From: Betaproteobacteria bacterium
GTDB lineage: Bacteria > Pseudomonadota > Gammaproteobacteria > Burkholderiales > UBA6910
Reading direction: 5' to 3'
DNA: 63,569 bases
NCBI GenBank assembly: GCA_016183615.1
Contig: JACPEG010000052.1
Location: forward strand, 1 to 63,569
In this document: one piece after another, positions 34,843-42,718 of the stretch
How positions within the stretch are numbered: position 1 is the stretch's first letter
How the letters are laid out: every line of letters starts with the position of its first letter
Translations under genes and position numbers: made by a program
Notes under the pieces: model-generated
Databases searched by the model: none
Seen by the model: only the letters and a program-made list of their open reading frames with translations
Told to the model about the DNA's origin: nothing

Positions 34843-36711
34843 ATGTATCGCTCGATCTATGTTCCGGTGGACAACTCTCCCCATTCCCTCGCCGGCCTCG
34901 ACATCGCCATCGCCATCGCGAACAAGACCGGGGCGCCGCTCACCGGGAGCCACGTCTATGCGGCGCGGCTCCACGACCGCCGCTTCCGCCAGATGGAAAG
35001 CGGGCTGCCCGAGCCCTACCTCAGGGAAGACAAGCTGGTGGAACAGCGGGACATACACGACGACCTCATCACCCGCGGGCTCGGCATCATCTCCGAATCC
35101 TACCTGGACGTTTTTTCGCGGCGCTGCGAGGAGGCGGGAGCGGCGTGCCGCCGGGTTTCGCTCGAGGGGGCCAACTGGCGCCGGCTGGTGGAGGACATCG
35201 CCGGCGGGGACTGCGACCTGGTGGTCATGGGCGCGCTGGGTCTCGGCGCCGTGGAGACCTCTCAGCTCGGGAGCGTCTGCGAGCGGGTGGCGCGGCGCAT
35301 CGACCGTGACCTGCTGGTGGTGAGGCAGCCGGAGCCCCGGGCGGAGGGCGCCATCGTGGTGGCGCTCGACGGCAGCCTGCGTTCCTTCGGCGGGCTCAAG
35401 ACGGCCCTGGAGCTCGGGCGCATCTTCGGGCGGCCGGTGGAGGCGATTTCGGCCTTCGATCCGTTTTTCCACTACGTGGCGTTCGACCGCATCGCCCAGG
35501 TGCTTTCGCCGCAGGCCGCCAGCGTGTTCCGCTTCAAGGAGCAGGAGAAGCTGCACGAGGACATCATCGATTCGGGGCTGGCGAAGATCTACCGCGCCCA
35601 TCTCGATATCGCGGCGACCATCGCCCGCGAGGAGGGCACGGAGATCGCCACCACCCTGCTCGCGGGAAAGAGCTTCGAGCAGGTGCTGAAGTATGCGCGG
35701 GAGCGGCCCCCCTGGCTGCTGGTCGTGGGGCGCACCGGGGTGCATTCCGACGAGGGCATGGACCTGGGAAGCGCCACCGAGAACCTGCTGCGCCAGGCCC
35801 CCTGCAACCTGCTGCTCTCGGCGCGAACCTATCAGCCGCGCCTGGAGCAGGTGGCGGAAACCACCATGGCCTGGACCGAGGAGGCGGAGGCGCGCATGGC
35901 CCGCGTGCCCGAGTTCGTCCGCGCCATGGCCCGCAAGGCGGTGCTCAAGCACGCGCTCGAAGCGGGGCATACCATGATCACCTCCGACGCGATCGACGCC
36001 TGTCTCGCTTCGCTGATGCCGCCAAGGGCGAAGGAGGCGATGGCGGCCATGGGCGGGGAGGGAGCCGGCAAATGCCCATTCTCCCACCTCGGCAAGAACG
36101 GCGCGCCTAAGCCACATCAGGCTTTTGACGGCAAAACCATTTTCTGGGACAACGCTGCCCTAGAGCGGCTCAACGCCATCCGTGACCAAACCGCCCGCGC
36201 GCATACGAAGCTGCGAATAGAGAAGATGGCGCGGCGCGTCGGACAGGATACGGTTACCGAGAGCATGGTGGCGGCTGCCGGGGGCGCCGTCTCCGAGACT
36301 ACGGCGGCAAGCGGCAGACCGGTGACGGCAGAGTCAGAACCGCTGGCTTGGGACGAGGAGGCGGAAAAGCGTGTGGCGCAGGTGCCCGCCGGATTTGTCC
36401 GGGACCTTACGCGGCTGCGCATCGAGGCTTGGGCGCGGAAACACGGGTATCGGGTAGTGACCGCAGAGGTGGTAGCGGCCAAGCTCGCCGAGTGGGAGGC
36501 TGGCGGCTCCGAGTACGCGCCGAGCCTCGGCTGGGAAGACACGGCCCTGGAAAAGATGAAGAAGATGCCACCGGCCATCGGCGCGGTGGTGATGCAAGCG
36601 GTGGAGCGTTATGCGAGCGAGCAAGGCGCCACAAAAGTCACCGCGGCTTTGCTTCAGGAGCTGTTGAGCGAATTGCAGGCCGGGCGGCCGTTTCATCAGG
36701 TGGGCGCATGA
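34843..36711 (+). CDS. Tandem universal stress protein with four PCP-reductase-like repeats
   Basis: A 622-residue cytoplasmic protein. Residues 1-155 and about 165-325 are two UspA domains (nucleotide-loop motifs such as VVMGALGLGAVETSQLGS and LVVGRTGVHSDEGMDLGSATENLL). The rest holds four repeats of about 50-55 residues, each beginning with a Trp-centred WTEEAEARMARVP, WDNAALERLNAI, WDEEAEKRVAQVP or WEDTALEKMKKMP, and continuing with a helix like RKAVLKHALEAG and a VT(S)A segment. These resemble the PCP_red domain of light-independent protochlorophyllide reductase. AGGAGGAA precedes the start. It probably ends the sigma54 operon. Confidence 0.8.
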   Translation: MYRSIYVPVDNSPHSLAGLDIAIAIANKTGAPLTGSHVYAARLHDRRFRQMESGLPEPYLREDKLVEQRDIHDDLITRGLGIISESYLDVFSRRCEEAGAACRRVSLEGANWRRLVEDIAGGDCDLVVMGALGLGAVETSQLGSVCERVARRIDRDLLVVRQPEPRAEGAIVVALDGSLRSFGGLKTALELGRIFGRPVEAISAFDPFFHYVAFDRIAQVLSPQAASVFRFKEQEKLHEDIIDSGLAKIYRAHLDIAATIAREEGTEIATTLLAGKSFEQVLKYARERPPWLLVVGRTGVHSDEGMDLGSATENLLRQAPCNLLLSARTYQPRLEQVAETTMAWTEEAEARMARVPEFVRAMARKAVLKHALEAGHTMITSDAIDACLASLMPPRAKEAMAAMGGEGAGKCPFSHLGKNGAPKPHQAFDGKTIFWDNAALERLNAIRDQTARAHTKLRIEKMARRVGQDTVTESMVAAAGGAVSETTAASGRPVTAESEPLAWDEEAEKRVAQVPAGFVRDLTRLRIEAWARKHGYRVVTAEVVAAKLAEWEAGGSEYAPSLGWEDTALEKMKKMPPAIGAVVMQAVERYASEQGATKVTAALLQELLSELQAGRPFHQVGA

Positions 36712-36908
36712 TCCGCTTAAGACGCAAGCCCATCGCCAGATCCATATCCTCGACGGCCGCATCGTCGACGCCTGAAACCGCCACCTTCCACCCCACTACC
36801 GCCGCGATTCACCGGGCCAAGAATGTAACCCTGTAACCCGCTGATTTTGCAATAACCAGGCAGATTTTGGTGGCTGCCTAAGTTTGGTGACGAAAAGTTA
36901 CCTAAAAA

Positions 36909-36949
36909 TTGACATAGGTCAAATATCCCGGGTCAGCCATCTGTAGTAT
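36909..36949 (+). promoter_or_regulatory. FNR/CRP-superfamily box and -10 ahead of the riboswitch
   Basis: TTGACATAGGTCAA (36909-36922) is a perfect palindrome of the TTGAN-N4-NTCAA kind. TAGTAT at 36944-36949 follows with class II spacing (21 bases), predicting a start near 36956, exactly where the riboswitch begins. Confidence 0.65.
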
Positions 36950-36953
36950 TACC

Positions 36954-37062
36954 CACGTATTTTCGCATACTGAAAAGGGCAAACCCGGCGGAAAGGCGGG
37001 GGCAAAGTTTCCGGTCTAGGGGGCTTGATGCCCTACGATAGCGGGGCCGCCAGGCGTTATGT
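36954..37062 (+). ncRNA. GEMM-I cyclic-di-GMP riboswitch
   Basis: The conserved core elements of c-di-GMP-I riboswitches are present in order: GGGCAAACC, a GGAAA loop, GGGGCAAAG, TTTCCGGTCTA, the hairpin GGGC-TTGAT-GCCC, and GATAGCGGGGCCGCC. This closely follows the Vibrio Vc2 layout. Downstream, to 37213, are GC-rich stretches that could be the expression platform, including a TCCGCA/TGCGGA hairpin at 37201-37219. The first genes after it are a truncated hemerythrin and a secreted hydrolase. Confidence 0.85.
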
Positions 37063-37213
37063 CTTTCAGGACATTCGCATGTTGTCACCCATAGGCCAGA
37101 TCGAATGTTCTCGTCCCCGCCCAAGGGGCCGCCATGTAGGTTTGCCCCCGGTTACAAAGAAATCATCGCTGTACCGTAGCCAGCAGGTTTGAGCGGCGGG
37201 TCCGCATCTTCGG

Positions 37214-37441
37214 TGCGGATCTCCGGTGCAAGGAGGTCAAAGCATGTGGTTTTTTGTAACCATGGGGAAGGGCCCGAGAAGGCGCCTTTTCTTACCACCG
37301 CTCAAAGAGATCGCCAATCATGATTGAGTGGACCAGCGCGCTTGAGGTAAACGTCCAGATCCTCGACGAGCAGCACAGGGCTCTGGCAGAACTCCTCGAC
37401 AAGATTGAAGATCTTCTGCGCCAAAAAAGCGATCGCGCGGA
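37214..37441 (+). repeat. Left copy of a 228-bp direct repeat
   Basis: This stretch, starting TGCGGATCTCC and running through GTGCAAGGAGGTCAAAGC and the first 41 codons of hemerythrin, is a near-identical copy of 41854-42082. The two copies bracket 4.4 kb that carry the lectin-hydrolase and PDZ genes. Both contain a strongly SD-preceded ATGTGGTTTTTT start whose reading frame is not conserved. Confidence 0.85.
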
Positions 37442-37481
37442 AATGGCACAGAAAGGGGGGACGCGAAATGCGCGTGTATAG
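37320..37481 (+). pseudogene. Truncated bacteriohemerythrin
   Basis: From ATG 37320, 41 codons match the intact hemerythrin at 41961 almost perfectly (MIEWTSALEVNVQILDEQHR). At 37441 the match ends and the frame runs into unrelated sequence, stopping at 37481 after 53 codons. Only the first histidine ligand region (DEQHR) is left, so it cannot bind a di-iron centre. Its end overlaps the start of the lectin-hydrolase gene by 14 bases, so its translation may drive that gene. Confidence 0.85.
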
Positions 37482-40400
37482 CGTGGCAATGTTGGCGTGC
37501 GGCCTGGCGCTCGCCCCATCAGCCGAAGCGCAGGATTTCTACCAGCTCGTAAATCACGTCGGTCAATGGGTTGACAAACACCAGGGTCTTCACTGCCTCG
37601 CGGCTGAAGGCGACGGAGTTTCTGTCCGGCCCTGCTCCGACTCAGACAATCAGAAATGGATCTACAGGCAGGAGCGTTTGAGGCCCAAGGGTCGCGAAGA
37701 CCGGTGCCTCGACATGAACCCGGCTTTTCCGGGCTTCCACCGCAATGTCTCGCTCTACCAGTGCAGGACCCAGGACGAGAATAACCAGAAGTGGTATCAG
37801 CAAGATTCGTTCGTTAAGACCCGAGACTGGGATGTTTGTCTGAACTGGCAGTACAGCGAAGGCGGCAAGGTGAACGGTCGTGGGTGCGACGGGGCTTGGC
37901 CCAGCATGAAATGGGACATGCGCAGACTCCTTCCTCCTCCGCTCCCACCGGCGGTCACGAAGCCCGCCGTTGAGCCGCCTGCATCCGTTTGGGTTCCCGC
38001 CAAACCCGAGAGCAAGGGATGTACGGTCGTGTTTGTACATGGGCTCAGAAGCTCGAGCGGCATGTGGTACCGCAAGATCAAGGATGGTCCACTGGACGGC
38101 GAGGACACCTCCCTCCAGCGGGTGGCAAAGCTGGGATTTCCGACCGTGGCGGTGGATTTTTCGGACCGTGAGAACCTCAGCTTCAATCGACAGGCGGACG
38201 AACTGAAAAAGTGGGTCGATGGAGCGCTGGACCGGGACAAGACCCGCTACGCGGTGCTCATCGGACATTCGATGGGAGGAGTCGCAGCGCTGCGCTACGC
38301 CCAAAAATACGAAAAAGAGGGGAAAGTCGCGGGAGTAATCACCATGGATTCGCCGCTGCTGGGTTCGCCGTCGGCGAATCTGCTGGAAGCGGTGAGCCTG
38401 ACGGGCAAGGGGCTGCAAGCTTCCGGCGCAGTGGGCTGCATGTTCGGGGAGCCCATGACATGCATCGGGAGTTCGGCCACGGGTCTGATGCTCGACACGG
38501 TCGCGCACCAGGCAGGACCGGTCGATTCCAAGGCCGCGCAGTACCTGAAGCCCGGTTCCCCGGAAATCACTGAGCTCGGCAGGGCACTGTCGAGGCTGGA
38601 GGGCACCGGGATTCACGTGCATTCGATCGTCGTGGGATCGGACGAGAAGATGACTCTGGGCGGACTGGTGAGCGGCGACGGCGTCGTGCCGGCCTATCAC
38701 CAGAGCGTCCTGAACCTGAAAGACAAGTACAGCCCAAATGCCCGGATATCCGGACAGCTTACCCAGTCCCGGCAGCACCAGTTTGACTGGTTCTATAGCC
38801 TGACCTATCGCCTGGAAGGACGGCCGGGGATGGCGGGGCGAGTCTTGCCCGACGGGAACCATCTTCCCCACATCTTCCACAACGACGCCCCGCACAGTCC
38901 CGAAGTCAAGGACAACGTGGACAACACGCTTTATTCATCGCCGTTTTGCGATAAGTGCGGAGTGAAATGCGTGAGGCGGATCCAAATGGTGGGCGCCGAC
39001 GGCGCTCCGGACAACAGGGCTGCGCGAGTCGTCTTCGATCTCGCAACCGGCGCCGGAAACATAGAGGCCCGAAGCTTCTCGTACGAGGTCGCGGTGAGCG
39101 GACTCACCGGCCAGGCGGATGCCAGGGATCTGGGCCGATTCCGCCTGCACGTCGCCTGCCTTCCCGGCGGAAAAACCTGCGGAAACGTTGTTCCCGAGAA
39201 AGCGTGGCTGGACGCCCGAACCGGGGTGACACGGCTGCTTTTCAGGCTTCCCGACGCGTTGCAGGATCCCCAGGTCGAGCGGGTGCGAGTGGGGGTGCTG
39301 ATGCAAACGCCCTACAAGACGCGGGAGGGCAAGGACGTCGTGGTTCCGAGCGCGACGCTCGAGCGGGCGCTGCGCCGCATTCCTCGCCTCGCGGTACCGG
39401 ATTCGGCTGCGCAGGGCGACCTGCTCGAAATCAAGCTCGCGGGTTTCCCCGATAATGGCGAGATTCCACTTGACCTGGGGATCATTGAACGCGCCAGCGG
39501 CGGGCGGAGGCCGCCACAGTACCTGGGGGACATCGCCTACGACCCCGGCCGACGTCCTGCGCCCGACCCCGTCAAATGGTTGTTCCGCATCGGACACGCC
39601 GCGGTCGGAGTGGGCGGCAGGGGCACGTTCCGGCTGAAGGTGCCCCCCGGCCTGCCGGATAACGCATACGTCATTTCCGCCGAATCGCAGGGACAGCGCC
39701 TTTTCGAGAGGATCCGTATTGGCGGAAACCGGAAGGCACCGGACGTGAAGGCTCTGATGGTCGCCGAGGGCGGGCAGGATCCGCGCTGGTACCGGCTGGG
39801 GGAAAGCGTGCACATCCGCGGCGAAAACTGGATCTCGTTCGGGCAGTTCGGTGCTGTTCTCGTCGCGGCGGACACGGCGAAACTGGAGGCAACCAAGGGC
39901 GGGCGCAGCGCGGATCTGAAACTTGTGCGCGACACTTGCAAGGGTGACGGGACAAACTCCTCGCGACCAGAAGGCTGCGAGCCAGCAAGAGGTGAGGTCG
40001 ATCAGTACTGGTCAATCGGCTCCGGAGTGTCGCCGGGACGCTACCGCCTGCGGCTGACTGACGGCATCAACGACGCCATGACCCAGGAGTTCGAGATCGC
40101 GGCATCGGCGCCGCTCATGGAGAAACCTGCGCGGCAGCCGGACGGGCAAGGTGCCAGCACTAGTGTAGGAAAGACCTGCGATCCGAAGCTGCCGCGCGTG
40201 TGGCAGCCCGGGTGCGTGGAGGGCCCCCAGCCGAGGCCGGGTCCGCAACCCACACCCGCGCCCAAGCCTGAGCTGGGTCCGGGGGCGAAGGTGTGCGATC
40301 CGGAAATGCCGCGAATCTGGCAGCCGGGGTGCGTGGACGCGCCGCAAACGGGCCGTCCCTTGGCGCCGGCCTCGAACCCGCCGGAGGCGAAGCCGGCGCC

Positions 40401-40602
40401 GGCGCCGGTTGCCCCCGCGCCTCCGCCGCCTACGGCGCCGACTTCGCAGGCGCCGGTGTGCGATCCGAACCGGCCGCGGTATGCGCAGCCGGGTTGCGTC
40501 GAGCCGGCGGATGCGCCGTCAAAGGCCGGCGCGGGCGTGGCCGGACCCCAGAAATGCAAGCCCAACGTGCCCAGTTACTCGCAGCCCGGCTGCATTCCCT
40601 GA
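37468..40602 (+). CDS. Secreted lectin-like alpha/beta hydrolase with QPGC repeats
   Basis: A 1044-residue exported protein with a signal peptide (MRVYSVAMLACGLALAPSAEA). Residues 25-150 resemble a ricin-type beta-trefoil (repeated NQKW). From about 185 an alpha/beta hydrolase domain has FVHGLRSSSGMWY and the nucleophile motif GHSMGG, so it is probably a lipase or esterase. The middle is Ig-like or unrecognised. The C terminus has four repeats of the form C-D-P-x-x-P-R-x-x-Q-P-G-C-V between Pro-rich linkers. Start at 37468 is preceded by GAAAGGGGGG. It lies downstream of the c-di-GMP riboswitch, suggesting control with surface life style. Confidence 0.75.
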   Translation: MRVYSVAMLACGLALAPSAEAQDFYQLVNHVGQWVDKHQGLHCLAAEGDGVSVRPCSDSDNQKWIYRQERLRPKGREDRCLDMNPAFPGFHRNVSLYQCRTQDENNQKWYQQDSFVKTRDWDVCLNWQYSEGGKVNGRGCDGAWPSMKWDMRRLLPPPLPPAVTKPAVEPPASVWVPAKPESKGCTVVFVHGLRSSSGMWYRKIKDGPLDGEDTSLQRVAKLGFPTVAVDFSDRENLSFNRQADELKKWVDGALDRDKTRYAVLIGHSMGGVAALRYAQKYEKEGKVAGVITMDSPLLGSPSANLLEAVSLTGKGLQASGAVGCMFGEPMTCIGSSATGLMLDTVAHQAGPVDSKAAQYLKPGSPEITELGRALSRLEGTGIHVHSIVVGSDEKMTLGGLVSGDGVVPAYHQSVLNLKDKYSPNARISGQLTQSRQHQFDWFYSLTYRLEGRPGMAGRVLPDGNHLPHIFHNDAPHSPEVKDNVDNTLYSSPFCDKCGVKCVRRIQMVGADGAPDNRAARVVFDLATGAGNIEARSFSYEVAVSGLTGQADARDLGRFRLHVACLPGGKTCGNVVPEKAWLDARTGVTRLLFRLPDALQDPQVERVRVGVLMQTPYKTREGKDVVVPSATLERALRRIPRLAVPDSAAQGDLLEIKLAGFPDNGEIPLDLGIIERASGGRRPPQYLGDIAYDPGRRPAPDPVKWLFRIGHAAVGVGGRGTFRLKVPPGLPDNAYVISAESQGQRLFERIRIGGNRKAPDVKALMVAEGGQDPRWYRLGESVHIRGENWISFGQFGAVLVAADTAKLEATKGGRSADLKLVRDTCKGDGTNSSRPEGCEPARGEVDQYWSIGSGVSPGRYRLRLTDGINDAMTQEFEIAASAPLMEKPARQPDGQGASTSVGKTCDPKLPRVWQPGCVEGPQPRPGPQPTPAPKPELGPGAKVCDPEMPRIWQPGCVDAPQTGRPLAPASNPPEAKPAPAPVAPAPPPPTAPTSQAPVCDPNRPRYAQPGCVEPADAPSKAGAGVAGPQKCKPNVPSYSQPGCIP

Positions 40603-40634
40603 TGCGGCGACTTTCGTGACCGAGGAGGCGTGAC

Positions 40635-41810
40635 ATGATGATGCGACGCTGTTTGTTGAGGGTCGGCGCGGTGCTTTGCGTGTTGCTCATGCCCGCGATT
40701 GCGCAAGCGCTGCAGCCGGGCACCTATCGCTGCGCGAGCTACAACGTGTCGGGGGGCGGCGGATCGTGCCGCAACTTCCAGCCGCTCGTGCTGCATCCGG
40801 ACGGCGCCTACCAGTACTCGTCCACCCGGGGCCAATGGCGCGTGCAAGGTGGCCGGCTCGTGCTGTCCGAATCGACGCTCTGGGGGCCCGGAGAGATCAT
40901 CGGGCAGGACACCCTCCGCTTCGAATACGACTACCGGGGATGGCACCACGTCGTCACCTGGGTGTGTCAGGAATGCGGGGCCGCGGGCGCCGGCGGCGGC
41001 ACGGATTTTCCCCGCGCATCCGGCGCGCCGCAGCGCGGCTCGTATGCGGGCGTCACGCTGACCCTCGAGTTCGACACCGCGGTGGGCGGGGTAAGCGGCT
41101 TCGTCATTGTCCCGGCGGAGGCCGCGGGCCGCTACACGCACAACGCGCCCCTGCCCGAAGGCGCGGTGCAAGGGCTGGCGTGGGAGACGGGCGCGAACGC
41201 CGTCCGACTCGCGACCAGCCGCAACAACAAGCTGATGGGCGGCCGCCGATACGTGGTGTTCCTCTCCTGGCCGCGCGAGACACTGCCGGTAGCGGTTCTG
41301 GATCTTCCGCCGACTGATCGCGATTACACGGCAACGCTTCCTGCGCGGCTCAACATACCCGTGAATGCGCCCCCCGCGTCGCAACCGCGGTCGCGCAGCG
41401 AGACGGGCGGCCAAGACGCGGAGTCGCTGGTGGAAGCGCTAGGGGCGCTGGGCCACGCCTTTGAGGAGCTTGGCCGCGCGATGGAAGCAGGGAGCACCGG
41501 GCAGGCCTCCCCGGCCGCCTACAAGCCCGCACCCATTGGGATCAGGATTATGGATGTCACCCCGGACATCGCGCGGGCGGTGGGCAACCCCGAGTTGCGG
41601 GGCGCAGGCATCGTGGAGGTGGTGCCGTCCAGCCTTGCCGAGCGGGCGGGAGTCCTCGCCGGCGACATCATCACGGAGGTCAATGGCAGGCACGTGGAAA
41701 CGGCCTCGGAAGCGCTGGGCATGCTCCGAAACCGCAGCGCGGATGCGCCGCTGGAGTTGGTGGTGTTCCGCGGCGGCCGTCTCCATCTGCTCCGGGTCGG
41801 CGCGAAGTAA
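40635..41810 (+). CDS. Secreted protein with C-terminal PDZ domain
   Basis: A 391-residue exported protein with a signal peptide (RCLLRVGAVLCVLLMPAIAQA). The first 100 residues contain several cysteines (YRCASYNVSGGGGSC, VCQEC), probably disulfides. The last 90 residues form a PDZ domain (GAGIVEVVPSSLAERAGVLAGDIITEVNGRHVETASEAL). No protease domain is visible. It follows the lectin-hydrolase gene by 32 bases with GAGGAGG ahead of its ATG, so the two are likely an operon and may work together outside the cell. Confidence 0.75.
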   Translation: MMMRRCLLRVGAVLCVLLMPAIAQALQPGTYRCASYNVSGGGGSCRNFQPLVLHPDGAYQYSSTRGQWRVQGGRLVLSESTLWGPGEIIGQDTLRFEYDYRGWHHVVTWVCQECGAAGAGGGTDFPRASGAPQRGSYAGVTLTLEFDTAVGGVSGFVIVPAEAAGRYTHNAPLPEGAVQGLAWETGANAVRLATSRNNKLMGGRRYVVFLSWPRETLPVAVLDLPPTDRDYTATLPARLNIPVNAPPASQPRSRSETGGQDAESLVEALGALGHAFEELGRAMEAGSTGQASPAAYKPAPIGIRIMDVTPDIARAVGNPELRGAGIVEVVPSSLAERAGVLAGDIITEVNGRHVETASEALGMLRNRSADAPLELVVFRGGRLHLLRVGAK

Positions 41811-41853
41811 AGCAACCCGCGGAACTTTGTGAAGTGCCGACACCGCAACGCCA

Positions 41854-42082
41854 TGCGGACCTCCCGTGCAAGGAGGTCAAAGCATGTGGTTTTTTGGAAC
41901 CCGTAGGGAAGGGCCCGAGAAGGCACCTTTTCATGCAGCCGCTCGAAGACATTGTTAATCGTGATTGAGTGGACCAGCGCGCTTGAGGTAAACGTCCAGG
42001 TCCTCGACGAGCAGCACAGGGCTCTGGCAGGACTCCTCGACAAGATTGAAGATCTTCTGCGCCAAAAAAGCGATCGCGCGGA
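41854..42082 (+). repeat. Right copy of the 228-bp direct repeat
   Basis: Matches 37214-37441 and continues into the complete hemerythrin gene, so this copy holds the full gene and the left one the remnant. A one-base length difference after the T run breaks the short ATGTGGTTTTTT reading frame between copies. Confidence 0.85.
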
Positions 42083-42362
42083 GATAGAGAAAGCAATGGC
42101 GGAGTTCGCTCATCATACGAAGCTTCATTTTCAAGCGGAAGAACGATTAATGGCGGAGCACGATTATCCTGGCCGCCACAACCATATTGACGTTATGCAC
42201 GATCATCTTCTGGAAGAGCTGGCCAAGCTGCGTCTGGACCTTCACTCGGGAACTTTGCACTTGAACGCAAGGACCCTACGGTTTCTGAGAGATTGGATGG
42301 TCAGCCACATTCAGGCGGACAAAGAACTGGGAGCCTTTCTGAATTCAAAAGGCGTCCGCTGA
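41961..42362 (+). CDS. Bacteriohemerythrin
   Basis: A 133-residue oxygen- or NO-binding di-iron protein. It has the ligand set of the family: DEQHR, HHTKLHFQAEERLM (HxxxE type), HNHIDVMHDH and a later histidine in WMVSHIQADKE. The start is a GTG at 41961 corresponding to the ATG of the truncated copy; a TTG 9 bases upstream is also open. It may store or sense oxygen for the microaerobic metabolism seen here, and it is next to c-di-GMP genes. Confidence 0.88.
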   Translation: MIEWTSALEVNVQVLDEQHRALAGLLDKIEDLLRQKSDRAEIEKAMAEFAHHTKLHFQAEERLMAEHDYPGRHNHIDVMHDHLLEELAKLRLDLHSGTLHLNARTLRFLRDWMVSHIQADKELGAFLNSKGVR

Positions 42363-42426
42363 ATTGGGGGCGATTGGGCGGCGACCACAATCAAGTCGAC
42401 TCTGTGACGACAAAAATCATCGGATC

Positions 42427-42678
42427 ATGACACCGAATCTGCGCAGGGAATTGTCTCGGAAATACTGCCCTCGGTTTGGCCAGATTGCGGTCGAATTTGG
42501 CTTTATTACTGAAGCTCAACTAACGGAGGCGCTTGGTTGCCAAGTCCATGAGGAGCTTTCCGACCTTGGGCATCGTTTGTTGGGTGAAATCCTGTTCGAA
42601 AGGGAATGGATGTCGGCTTCCCAGATCGACCAAGTTATGACCGAGTTGTTCAAACGCGTGAGACAAGAAGAAAAATGA
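42427..42678 (+). CDS. Small MshEN/GspE-N-like protein
   Basis: An 83-residue cytoplasmic protein consisting of RFGQIAVEFGFITEAQLTEAL, a short link, then GHRLLGEILFEREWMSASQI. This double pattern is that of the MshE/GspE N-terminal domain, whose version in MshE binds c-di-GMP. It is free-standing here, between a hemerythrin and a GGDEF/EAL gene, so a c-di-GMP adaptor is a reasonable guess. The ATG at 42427 is preferred to a longer frame from 42364. No clear ribosome binding site. Confidence 0.6.
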   Translation: MTPNLRRELSRKYCPRFGQIAVEFGFITEAQLTEALGCQVHEELSDLGHRLLGEILFEREWMSASQIDQVMTELFKRVRQEEK

Positions 42679-42718
42679 TCATCGGAAAAATACTAAACGG
42701 CCTCAGGCTGCGCGATGA

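Noticed and set aside
36708..36839. Small ORF MIRLRRKPIARSIS... after the stress protein
   Set aside because: It overlaps the stop codon but has low-complexity composition and no ribosome binding site.
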